64,000 nt of DNA from Tubulanus polymorphus. Lineage: Eukaryota; Nemertea; Palaeonemertea; Tubulaniformes; Tubulanidae. Positions 54,598-64,000 of the stretch are shown here, one piece after another. Under the pieces are notes generated by a model, which saw only the letters and a list, made by a program, of their open reading frames with translations, ran no database searches and was not told where the DNA came from. The stretch covers positions 18,380,001-18,444,000 of the forward strand of contig NC_134025.1 in assembly GCF_964204645.1 (NCBI RefSeq), in the 5' to 3' direction. Positions within the stretch are counted from its first letter, which is position 1; each line of letters begins with the position of its first letter. A program made the position numbers and the translations under genes.

Positions 54598-54845
54598 CTT
54601 AAAATATTTATATATATATATGTATAACATATAAATTGATAGATTATTCAATATAAAAGTAACGAGTAATTAACGAGCTCTTATAGAATAGATAGATAGA
54701 TATATTTTAAACATTATTTCAATATTTATATTTGTATGAGTTAGATTTTTAAACATTAAAAGTGTTAGTAAAGTGTGATTGAAATAATACATATTTAAAT
54801 CATTGAACTTCTAAAATCAATTTTAATAAAAAATTTAGTATTAAA
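54598..54845. repeat. Left terminal region of Polinton copy B
   Basis: In reverse complement this region matches the right terminal region of copy A (33635-33970), including AATCACACTTTACTAACACT and TCTAACTCATACAAATATAA. It contains a short TA tract near 54610. No gene is encoded; it ends at the polymerase ATG. The match between a left and a right end shows that the element has long terminal inverted repeats. Confidence 0.8.
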
Positions 54846-57800
54846 ATGGAAGCAAATAAGTACTACTGTCCAACATGTAATATCAATTTAGATAAATCCC
54901 AAAAATCAAGACACAATAACACTAAAACACATTTAGAGAATAAATTGAAATTAGAATATAAAGATGATATATTAGAAACTAAATTAGAAGAATTAAAGAA
55001 TGAAAAAGAAACCTACAAATGTGATACAAATGTGATACATCATTCATTCAGTGATAAAAGATATTATAAAGAACATTTAAAATCTAAAAGTCATATTGGA
55101 AATATGAATAATGATATTTTAGGTGAGGATTATTTTGATAATGACAATGATAAGAAACATAAGACAATTAAAAGAATAAGAAATAAATTAAACAATAAAA
55201 GACCATACATGGAAGATGTAAGAAATTATATTAATTCATTAGATAATAAAAAAGATATAGAGATGACCGAAGCATTTAAAAGTGATATTGGTCCAGCAGC
55301 TATTGAGTTTAAATTTCATAAAGGAAAAACATTAGAAGAAAATAAAAAACATTTAGAAAATATGAAAAATATTATAAAAATAATTACTGTTATGTTGAAT
55401 ACCCTAAAATTAGTATATCTTCTAAAGTAAAGTTTATAAAATCTGAAGATAAACTAATATATAATATAAATTCTCATTCACAACATATTATATCTAAACA
55501 ACATATAGATGAAAAATTAGATAAATGTTATAATGAAGTAAAAACTAAAATAGAAGAGAAATATTTTGAAGGATCTGGTTTAATATTTGATGAAATAATA
55601 TTTATGACTTTACATGTTTATAACACAAAATATAATAAGTTAACTAAATCGAAACCAATAGATGAAAATAATGTATCATATGATAAAGAACCAGATATTG
55701 AAGCGTCGAGTTATATCAAATTACCATTTAAAAACTAATGCTGTTATAAATGTACAAAATGAAGATGATAAATGTTTTCTATGGGCAATAATTAGTTGTT
55801 TACACCCAGTTGAAGATTATAATAAACATACTTATAGATTAACTCATTATAAACCATTTGAAAATAATTATAAGATAGATAATTATCCTGTTAGAATTAA
55901 AAATATCCCAAAAATAAAAAGAGATAATAATCTAAGAATAAATGTATTTGATTTAATCAAATTGCCAAATACAAAAGGTAACAATATAAAACATTATACA
56001 TTAGAACCTTTATATCTATCAAAAGATTATGATTCAAACGATGTTATAGATACATTATATTATGAGAATCATTATATGTGGATTAAACAAATCGATTTAT
56101 TTTTAAATCAGAAAATGATTTTGATAATAAAATATATATATGTAGAAAATGTTTACATAAATTCAGAACTGAAAGTGCATTATTAAATCATAAACAATTA
56201 TGTGAAAATCATGATTATTGTAAATTAGTTTTACCAAATGAAAAGGATAAAATATTAGAATTCACAAAATATGATTACAAAAATAAAGTACCATTTGTTA
56301 TATATGGAGATTTTGATTCATTAAATAAAGAACTAACTGATCAAGATAGAAAAGAAATATATTATAAAAGAAAGAAATCAAATTCTAATGAAAATGATTT
56401 TTCAGATGAACCACCAAAAACAAATACAATTAAAAACATTCATCAATCAGCTGCTGCTTTCGGGTTATATATAAAATCTGATTATCCAGAACAAATTGAA
56501 AGTGAATATTATGATTACAGAAATGAAAATGTTATCAATCATTTTTGTGACTTATTAATTGAATATGAAATAAGATTTAGTAAATTATTGAATATAAATA
56601 TAGAAATTATAATGACAGAAGAAGATAAAGAAGCATTTGAGTTTGCAGATAAATGTTATTATTGTGAAAAGATATTTAATTATAAAGATAAAAAAGTAAG
56701 AGACCATGATCATTTGAATGGAAAGTTTAGAGGTGCCGCACATGAGAATTGTAACTTACAAGCTAAGAAAATTAACTTTGTTCCAGTTATATTTCATAAT
56801 CTATCAGGATATGATGCACATTTATTCATCAAACAGTTATGCCATAAAATAGAAGAAATTAATAATGAAATAGAAAGATTGAATTCAAATAGATCAAAAG
56901 ATAAAATACCAACTTATAAATTTAAAATGTTAGCTAGAACATCTGAGAATTATATATCATTCCAATTTGGTTGCCTAAGATTTATAGATTCATATAGATT
57001 TTTAGGTAGTTCATTAGATAACTTATCAAAATCATTAGTTGATGATGAATTAAAAATATTAAAACAACACTATCCAAATAATGATGATTTTAAATTAATG
57101 AGATATAAAGGCGCAATTCCATATTCTTTCTATAAAAATCATAATGATTTCAATATAACTGAATTATTAAAAGAACAATTCTATGATGAATTAAAAAATG
57201 AATATGTTAAAGATGAAGTATATAATAGAACATTGAATATTTGGAATCATTTCAAAATAGGAAATCATGGACAATTAGTAGATTCATATCTAAAATCAGA
57301 TGTATTATTATAAACTGATATATTCGAAAGGTTTAGAGATGTAAACCTAAAATATTTTAACATTGATCCATGTCATTGTTATTCTAGTCCAGGTTTAACA
57401 TGGGATTGTGGATTAAAATTTACAGATATAAAAATGGATTTGTTAACAAATATAGATCAATTACTATCATTTGAAAAATCTATAAGAGGAGGAGTTTCGG
57501 GTGTATTAGGGGATAGATATTTCAATGTAAATGATAACCCTGGATATAAATTATTATATATAGATGCAAATAATCTTTATGGTTGGGCAATGATGGAACC
57601 AAAACCTTATGGAGTATTTGAAATAAGTGAAGTTTTACAACATGAAAATAATGACAAATTTGATTGGAAGAAAAGAATTCTAGATATTGCAGATGATTCA
57701 GATACTGGTTACTTTTTTGTTGTAGATTTAGAATATCCTGAACATATTAAATTTAAATCTAGAAATCTAGCATACTGTCCCGAACATAAAACTGTAACTC

Positions 57801-58897
57801 ATGAAGAATTATCAAATTATCAAAAAAGAATTAAACCTGAAAATCATATTCATACAGAAAAGTTAATGGTAACTCAGGAAGATAAATATAATTATGTAGT
57901 ACATTATAGAATGTTGAAGTTTTATTTGAATCAAGGAATGATTCTAAAAAAAGTACATAGATATATTTCATTTAGCCAATCTAAGTGGTTAGAAAAATAT
58001 ATAGATTTTAACACCAAACAGAGAACTGAAGCTAAAACTGATTTCGAGAAAGATTTCTTCAAGTTAATGAACAATGCATTCTGTGGTAAGACTTGTGAAA
58101 ATATTACAAACAGAAATGATATTGAGTTAGTTAGTAATGGCAAAAGGATAAGGCATTTACAAACATATCCTAAATTTATAGGTAACAGAATATTTGATGA
58201 AAATTTAGCTGCAGTTAAAATGAGAAGAACATCAATGAAATTTAATAAACCAATCTATGTTGGTGCTTCAGTTTTAGAAATCTCAAAGCTATTAATGTAT
58301 GAATTCTATTATAATGTATTACAACCTCATTTTGGAGAAAAGCATATAGAAATCTTATATTTTGATACTGACAGTTACATATTAAAGATAAAAACTAATA
58401 ACATAACTGATGATTTAAAAACATTAAAACATCATTTTGATTTCAGTAACTATCCTAAAGATCATGAATTGTTTAGCAATGATAATGAAAAAGTTCCTGG
58501 TAAATTCAAAGATGAATTAGGTGGTGAAGAAATGATTGAATTCATTGGTATTAGATCTAAAATGTATTCATATAAAACTAAAGAACATGAAGCTAAAAAG
58601 TTAAAAGGAATAACCAAAAGTGCAGTAGAAAAGAATATTCATTTCAAAGATTATATCAATTGTATATTCAAAGAAGAAGTTAGAAAACATAAAATGAGAT
58701 GTTTAAGATCTGAAGATCATGAAATGTTTATTGAAGAGATAGAGAAGATAAGTCTAAACCCATTTAATGATAAAAGATATATTCTGGATGATGGAATTCG
58801 TACAGTTGCTTATGGTTGTAATTTAGATGAATACTTAAAATTTAAAAGAGAAGAAACAAAAGAGAACGAGATAATGAAAAGAATTCTAACGTGTTAA
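54846..58897 (+). pseudogene. polB: Protein-primed DNA polymerase B, nearly full length (copy B)
   Basis: About 1350 codons. Order: N-terminal U1-like C2H2 finger (YYCPTCNINLDKSQKSRH), a helical region, CFLWAIISCLHP (near 55775), a second zinc site (ICRKCLHKF, near 56135), Exo I (YGDFDSLN, near 56310), a CYYCEKIF ... DHDHLNGKFRGAAHENCN zinc region, Exo II (HNLSGYDAHLF), Exo III (YLKSDVLL), motif A (YIDANNLYGWAM), motif B and motif C (YFDTDSYILK, near 58368). Breaks: frameshifts near 55395, 55730 and 56105 and a stop at 57311-57313. Motif B has Cys (58082-58084) in place of the conserved Tyr. The replication role is well known for the family. Confidence 0.94.
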
Positions 58898-58926
58898 TCA
58901 AATTTTAATAAAAATATGTATTATAA

Positions 58927-59280
58927 ATGGAGAGTAAACAAGCACACAGTGAGAACAACAAATTATTTCCAGATAGAATAAAAGATACTTCAAATGTCAA
59001 ATCAGTAGATTATAAATTTAAGAAGTTAAAAGAATTAATAATCCATAAGAAATATCTAATTACAAATATTGATACAGTTACTAACAAATATGGAGATAAA
59101 TTAGTTATACACTTAGAATATGAAGGATTAAAAGGAAATACATATAAATTCAGAACATATTTACCAGATAGATTTCGTAGATTATCAAGTGAAGATCTAG
59201 AAGAATTATGTTCTGGAGATTTCTATTTCGTATACAAAGGTAAGAATGAAAAAGGGCATCATGAAATAGATTTCGAATAA
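58927..59280 (+). CDS. Small conserved protein, possible OB-fold (copy B)
   Basis: A 117-codon homologue of 14843-15196; the two proteins differ at about ten positions, mostly conservative. The start context is TATAAATGG here, where copy A has TAAAATGG. It follows the polymerase stop after 29 bases and is open. Confidence 0.75.
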   Translation: MESKQAHSENNKLFPDRIKDTSNVKSVDYKFKKLKELIIHKKYLITNIDTVTNKYGDKLVIHLEYEGLKGNTYKFRTYLPDRFRRLSSEDLEELCSGDFYFVYKGKNEKGHHEIDFE

Positions 59281-59297
59281 GAAAATATGTAAAATAA

Positions 59298-60059
59298 ATG
59301 GTAGAATTAAAAGAATACAGAATATTTGTTGATTCTAGAAGACTTACAAATTATAAATCACATAATTTACTAGTACAATTAGATAGAGAATTTAAGAATT
59401 GTGTTGATTTAAAATAAGTAAATATAAGTTTACGTAATTCTTTTTATAATATAACGAATAAAACTATTGAACATAGAGCCTTTTTAATTTTTGATAAAGG
59501 TAAAAATGAATGGTCTTATATATATCTAAAACCGGGGTTATATAATTTAGATACATTTGCACAAGAAATTAATAGAAAAGCCTGGCACAAATTAGGTAGT
59601 AGTTCTGGGTTTAGTATTAGATTTTTAAAAAGTGATAGTTCTGATAGAATAAAGATAAGGTTGTCTAATAGTGAAAAACATAAATTTATGGTAAAAAAAC
59701 CTAGAGCTAAACTGTTAGGAATTCTTCCAGATAGATCTTTTAAAAATATTGATGCTGTTACACCAAACTTAATACCTTACACACATTTTTTTATTTATTG
59801 CAATTTAATCGATCCTACAAAAAAATTCGAAGCAACTAAAGATATAACTTGTAATTCTGGTTTACTAAACATTTTACCATTGAAGAATGTTAAAGAATTT
59901 GGAACGCAAATAAATTATAATTTAACAGAATGTGATTTCAAACCATGCATTCCTCGTTTTAATAATTTTAGATTAGAAATTAGAAATCATAATGGATACT
60001 TAATTGATTTAAATAATTTCCCTGTAATTTATGAATTAGTTATAAGATGTAAAAAGTAA
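59298..60059 (+). pseudogene. Penton-like minor capsid protein candidate (copy B)
   Basis: Frame from ATG at 59298 (AAATAAATGG) to the stop at 60057-60059, about 253 codons, with one nonsense codon (TAA at 59415-59417; copy A has TTA). The protein starts VELKEYRIFVDSRRLTNYKS and ends FRLEIRNHNGYLIDLNN plus a hydrophobic strand. This is the best view of the gene in the window. A minor capsid role rests on resemblance of the C-terminal strands and on gene order. Confidence 0.55.
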
Positions 60060-60076
60060 TTTTTTTCACTATACAA

Positions 60077-60418
60077 ATGAATTATACTGTTGGACCGAGT
60101 ATATGTTTTGGGTTTGATTTTAAACATGGTAAAGAAATGAGAATTAAACTAAATGATGTAATTACTGATATAAAATGTAAATCATTTAACAATGCATCAA
60201 TGATTAATAAAGAAAATTGTAATATAGAAAAAGTAATTGATTTAATTAAATCACCTTTAGAATATTATGAATTAAATGAAGATGGAATTATTGATGATAT
60301 TAAAAACATATTAACCAAAATATATGATAATCATAAAAGTAGTAATGAAATAAATGTTGAATTAATCATAAATAAGTTAACTAAATATTTTGAAGATAGT
60401 AATTTTTTTGATAAATAA
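60077..60418 (+). CDS. Conserved protein of unknown function, 113 aa (copy B)
   Basis: Homologue of 15982-16338. The termini are conserved and the middle (residues 35-60) differs by short indels in phase, which indicates selection for an open frame. The start context is TACAAATG, a departure from TAAATG. Confidence 0.72.
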   Translation: MNYTVGPSICFGFDFKHGKEMRIKLNDVITDIKCKSFNNASMINKENCNIEKVIDLIKSPLEYYELNEDGIIDDIKNILTKIYDNHKSSNEINVELIINKLTKYFEDSNFFDK

Positions 60419-60640
60419 ATGAGTGATAATAAGTGGATAATAACTGAATTATATAATGGCGCATTACTATCAGTTGGAACTGTTGGTTATTCAATGGTAT
60501 TGAAAAAAGTATTTAAAATGGGAAGTGTTAATGTTGATAGATTTGATATTAATGATATTTTAAAATTAACATTAGCAGTTACTTTATCTAATTTAACTAT
60601 TGATTATTTGGAAAAACAAAAATATATTCCTCCTATATAA
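60419..60640 (+). CDS. Small hydrophobic conserved protein, 73 aa (copy B)
   Basis: Nearly identical to 16339-16560. Start abuts the previous stop (GATAAATAAATG). Most DNA differences between the copies are silent, which supports a translated product under selection. Confidence 0.77.
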   Translation: MSDNKWIITELYNGALLSVGTVGYSMVLKKVFKMGSVNVDRFDINDILKLTLAVTLSNLTIDYLEKQKYIPPI

Positions 60641-60664
60641 ATGCATAATTATTTTACTAAATAA

Positions 60665-61085
60665 ATGGCTTCTGCAGTTATAACTATTATAGGATCGGCA
60701 ATTGTTAACGCTTTAGCATTTACTGGTGGTGGATATTTATTTAAGCATATTGATAAAAATGGATCATTAACAGAACAAAAAAGACATAATTTAGCATTAG
60801 AAAAATATAATAAAGAAGCGGAAGAATATAGAGAAAAGAGGCAAAACTATATGGATTATATTAACAAGGAATTATATGATCAGAAGATTTCACATAGAGA
60901 TTTTCAATCAGTTGATGATGCAATGAGTTTATATAACGGTAACAAATAAAGAAAAATTACATCTATACAAACCTAAATTATCAGATTATTATACCCCAAG
61001 TAATGAACAGAAGAAATATGAAATAATATGGATTTTAGGCGGAACAGTTATTGTTATATTTGTAGCGTATAGATGTACTAATTAG
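60665..61085 (+). pseudogene. Conserved two-helix membrane protein (copy B), frameshifted
   Basis: Homologue of the 140-codon gene at 16586-17008. One or two bases are missing near 60938-60942, so the C-terminal YTPS motif and second membrane helix are in another frame, ending at 61085. The start context is CTAAATAAATGG. Confidence 0.78.
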
Positions 61086-61088
61086 TAA

Positions 61089-61109
61089 TTTTTTTTTGCT
61101 AAATAAATG
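61089..61109 (+). promoter_or_regulatory. T-tract plus GCTAAATAAATG start motif (copy B)
   Basis: Ten T residues (61089-61098), then GCTAAATAAATG. The T-tract and TAAATAAATG are retained from copy A (17010-17029) though the T run differs in length. Confidence 0.5.
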
Positions 61110-61525
61110 GATGATAATATTGATATTATTCCTCATGATATAAATAAAACTATATTAAAAACATATTTAGAAAAACAAATATTATAATTTGAAAGTGACT
61201 TAAAGATAAAAAAGAAAGAATATTTAAAAAATAAAAATTATATATTATCTTATTATTAGTGGTTCAGTTACAATTAGTTCTGTAATAACATTTTTAGCAA
61301 TATTCAGTCCATTAACACCTTTAGCTATATCAATTGGCGTATTAGGATTAAGTTCAAGTGTTTTAACTGGTATAAGTTCAAAATTAAATATAAAAAGTAA
61401 TAAAGAAAAAATTAAAACTAATATAAAAGAAATTAAAAAATACACTAGATTATATAATAAGTTTAAATGGCCATATAACAGTTGAAGAACAAGATAAATT
61501 ATTAAAAGAACTAGTTAATTATTAA
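61107..61525 (+). pseudogene. Conserved membrane protein (copy B), broken
   Basis: Homologue of 17027-17459. A stop near 61185 (TTATAATTTG), a frame change near 61240 and a deletion of about 12 bases near 61430 break it. The hydrophobic middle and the EEQDKLLKEL end are recognisable. Confidence 0.65.
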
Positions 61526-61541
61526 TTCTTTAATTATATAA

Positions 61542-62628
61542 ATGGTAGATAGTTTTCCAAAAGCTTTCCAATATAATAAATCAATTAAATATAATATTCC
61601 TGCAATAGATTTTAATAAAGATATTTCATATAGAAATGAAGTTTTAAATTCAGTAATTGATTTATATATTTATGTCACTGAAAGTAATAATTTTCATGTA
61701 AAGATGTAAAATATATTTCATGTGTATACAATTAATTTTAAAAATTTAAATGAGGCAAAACAATGGTTATTAAAATCTAATATGAAGTATTGGCAGAACC
61801 AATTAAATTATGCTGTTTATTGTGCAACAACAGGATGTGGAATTAGTTGGAATGATCATTTAAACAAACCAAGTTTACCATTGATGTTATCACTTTTTAG
61901 ATTTCATACTTATTTTCAAATAGAATTAATATTAGATGAATTAGAATGTCCTTTACCAGGTTCAAAATATTTTAAAGAATTGAATAATAAAATTAATTTT
62001 TCTAAGTTTTATAAAATATGTAATGAATTTAATATTAATTCAAATAAAGATTTTAGAGCAAAAATTGGAACAATGGGTGGATTAGGAATATTATATACTA
62101 AAGAATTTGGAAAAATAATGACAAATTCAGATATAAGAACACTAAATTGGAATGAATTACCAAAATATTATAATAATATACAACAACAAAACAATAATGG
62201 TTGGGTTTATTTCATTTTAGAAAATAGTGAAGGTTTTACTAAAGCTGGAATACAAAGAATAAATCAATCTATTAGAAATTATTTGATATGTATTTTAGGT
62301 GCGCAAGTTGAAACAAGATCACCAATAGTTGGAAATGATAACACTTCATTCGATGCGCAGAAACAATTCAAAGTATTATTTGAAGATTCCATTCATAATG
62401 ATAAAAATAGATCGATTCCAGAAAACATTGTAAGATATCAAAATTATTTAGATAAATAACATATTAGATTAAATTATTGTATAGGCCCTAATCTATTAAT
62501 TATTTCTAATGATTTAGTATTAAAGATGGGAAATATAATTGGTTATAATAATCTAATTAAAACTGCGACAATAAATAATTCATTTTGATTGAATGATATT
62601 AATAAAAAAGATAATTACTGCTCCAAAA
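61542..62628 (+). pseudogene. Large conserved protein of unknown function (copy B), broken
   Basis: Homologue of 17476-18531. Starts VDSFPKAFQYNKSIKYN in TATAAATGG context. A stop lies at about 61708, another at 62457-62459 (copy A has a Ser codon there), another near 62587, and the last codons are shifted. It retains a KIGTMGGLGILY segment with about 30 following residues that copy A lacks, so B shows the ancestral length. Confidence 0.75.
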
Positions 62629-62631
62629 TTA

Positions 62632-62863
62632 ATGGAAGGTGAAAAAAATAAAAAAACACATTCAATCAACTGAAACTAAAAATATTAAATTGGATAATGA
62701 TTCTAAAATAAAAGATTACAATACATCAGAAAATATTAAAACTGATAATATTCAACATGATATAATTAAAACTAATGATGATAATAAATCCCATGAAAAT
62801 ACTAAATTTGCTTTAACTTGTATAGGAATTGTAATCGGAGGAATATTATATTTTAAATTTTAA
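62632..62863 (+). pseudogene. Tail-anchored small protein (copy B), frameshift at the start
   Basis: Homologue of 18542-18787. An A-run near 62642-62650 has changed length, so the ATG at 62632 is out of frame with the rest. The C-terminal membrane helix (ALTCIGIVIGGILYFKF) is preserved. Confidence 0.62.
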
Positions 62864-62882
62864 TTTTTTTATTATATAAATG
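62864..62882 (+). promoter_or_regulatory. T-tract plus TATATAAATG start motif (copy B)
   Basis: Seven T residues (62864-62870), ATTA, TATAAATG. The layout is the same as at 17460-17478 before a different gene, so the motif is not simply gene-specific homology. Confidence 0.5.
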
Positions 62883-64000
62883 GATGTAGAAGGTGGAGAA
62901 GATATTGGAATGGAAGGCACGGGAAATAATAATGAAGGATATATTGATGATGATTATAATGATGCTGAAACTAATATTGATGATAATTCATCAGCGCGTA
63001 ATTCTAATTTAGCAGAGAGTGGTTCTAATGCCCCATCAACAGATGAATTTGATAGAACTAGATCGAGAATAAATCCTGAAAATGAAAATCAAGGTTTATT
63101 AAAGCAAAATTTAGAATATAATGAATATATTTATAATTTCAAACATGTATTTGAAAAATCTGGATATAATATCAATGATAGAGGCGCCAGACAAAATTTT
63201 TTAGACGGTGAATATTATTATAAATTGAAAGATGATTATTATATTGATATCTCTTATAAAAAACAAGAAGAAATATTAGCAGAATCAACTTTGCTTAAGT
63301 TAGACCTATCTAGAATTAAAAGAATAAGAAATAGTGATGAAATAGAAGATGTAACACAAGAAGAAATTATTAAAAATGAATGAGTATTTGAACAAAGAAT
63401 TAATAAATTATTTGAAACAATCGATAATAATTTAGAACCAAAAACAACTTCTGGTAAACTTAAATCAAATAAAGTTCCAATTGAAAAACTTTTACCAAAT
63501 GGATTACTTGATGCAACAGATCAAGAATTAGAAGATTTAGATATATTTTCTGATAAAGCAATTAGAGAAATTATTAGTATAAGACTTGCATCTGATAAAA
63601 TTGCACATGATAAAAGTATAAGAGATTTTAAAATTAGAACTTTGGAAAAAGAATTAACTAATGCAAATAAAGAAATAGAACAACTAAAGTCTGATTAAGA
63701 TCATCAAGTAATTGATGAAATAGAATATAGGCAAAAAGAATTACGTTTAGAAAAAGAAATTAATAATTTAAAAGATAATTTAGAAGTACAGAAAGAAGAA
63801 ATTAAATTATTATTAAAATCACATGATTATAATATTAATAGATTAAAAGGTATTTTTAAAGATTTGTTGATAAAACCAAATTCTGAAATATCATTGAAAG
63901 ATAGTATAAAATTATTATTTAAATTAGAAGGAATAACAATTTTTTCAATTCTAACAGCTGTAACTATGTTATTTACAACAATTGGTTAAGCAATATCAAA
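62880..64000 (+). pseudogene. Long coiled-coil membrane protein (copy B), incomplete in window
   Basis: Homologue of the gene at 18788-20247 plus 25573-25701. The frame is continuous across the point where copy A has lost a base, with nonsense codons near 63381, 63696 and 63987. The acidic N-terminus, the GYNINDRGAR motif, the Lys/Glu coiled coil (about 63590-63850) and the ILTAVTMLFTTIG helix are all present. No LINE is inserted before the window ends. Confidence 0.8.

Larger units (their letters stand above)
54136..64000. mobile_element. Polinton/Maverick copy B (left part, runs off the window)
   Basis: It starts with the terminal foldback (AGTAATAGGGG at 54136), then the left terminal region and the rightward genes in the same order as copy A: polymerase, OB-like, penton-like, 118-, 73-, 140-codon, membrane, 351-codon, tail-anchored and coiled-coil genes. 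Capsid, ATPase and integrase genes would lie beyond 64000. Spacing and sequence are very close to copy A. Several genes carry single nonsense or frameshift changes at places different from those in copy A. Confidence 0.92.

Overview
The window looks like transposon-dense, AT-rich nuclear DNA from an animal, probably an aquatic invertebrate; I cannot name the species. I see no host gene that I would call intact. The evidence is a set of metazoan-type mobile elements nested in one another: a BEL/Pao LTR retrotransposon, CR1/L2-like and Tx1-like LINEs, Penelope-like elements (PLEs), a PIF/Harbinger-type derivative, minisatellites and long (TA)n tracts. The dominant component is a family of Polinton/Maverick (adintovirus-like) elements with 23-30 percent GC-looking coding DNA, visibly more AT-rich than the flanks.

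Layout. 1-8217 is the 3' half of a BEL/Pao element split by a LINE (about 346-5750). 8218-12817 holds direct repeats, a 122-bp foldback, a 31-bp minisatellite, a PIF/Harbinger-like element with TAA target duplication, degenerate tandem repeats, a LINE 3' end and a low-complexity terminal-inverted-repeat element. 12818-34184 is Polinton copy A: 5'-truncated, split by a Tx1-like LINE (20248-25572) with a 12-bp target duplication. 34185-41327 holds a BEL gag remnant, (TA)n, a PLE 3' end, a decayed LINE between inverted repeats, an intronless RNase H1-PHD pseudogene and a Polinton integrase scrap. 41328-49969 is a rearranged Polinton copy C whose polymerase gene carries an intein. 50995-54135 is fragment D, split by a PLE. 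54136-64000 is Polinton copy B, which runs off the window.

How the Polinton genes work together. The left arm (all +) carries a protein-primed family B DNA polymerase (replication), a small OB-like protein, a penton-like capsid candidate, a block of small membrane and structural proteins, a long coiled-coil membrane protein and the major capsid protein. The right arm (all -) carries a packaging ATPase, a chromodomain retroviral-type integrase, two membrane proteins, a fast-evolving small protein and an HNH endonuclease. The arms converge on a large inverted repeat. I recognised no adenain-type protease. Most starts carry TAAATG, often with a T-tract just upstream, which resembles poxvirus-type late promoters.

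Main points for a second look: (1) a PolB intein with a LAGLIDADG endonuclease at the catalytic YxDTDS motif in copy C, absent from A and B; (2) the TAAATG start signature; (3) three kinds of inverted or hairpin DNA (terminal foldbacks, three-unit hairpin arrays, convergent intergenic arms) whose sequence differs between copies while the partner arms stay matched within a copy; (4) an apparently mobile HNH gene. All calls come from reading the sequence; no database search was possible.
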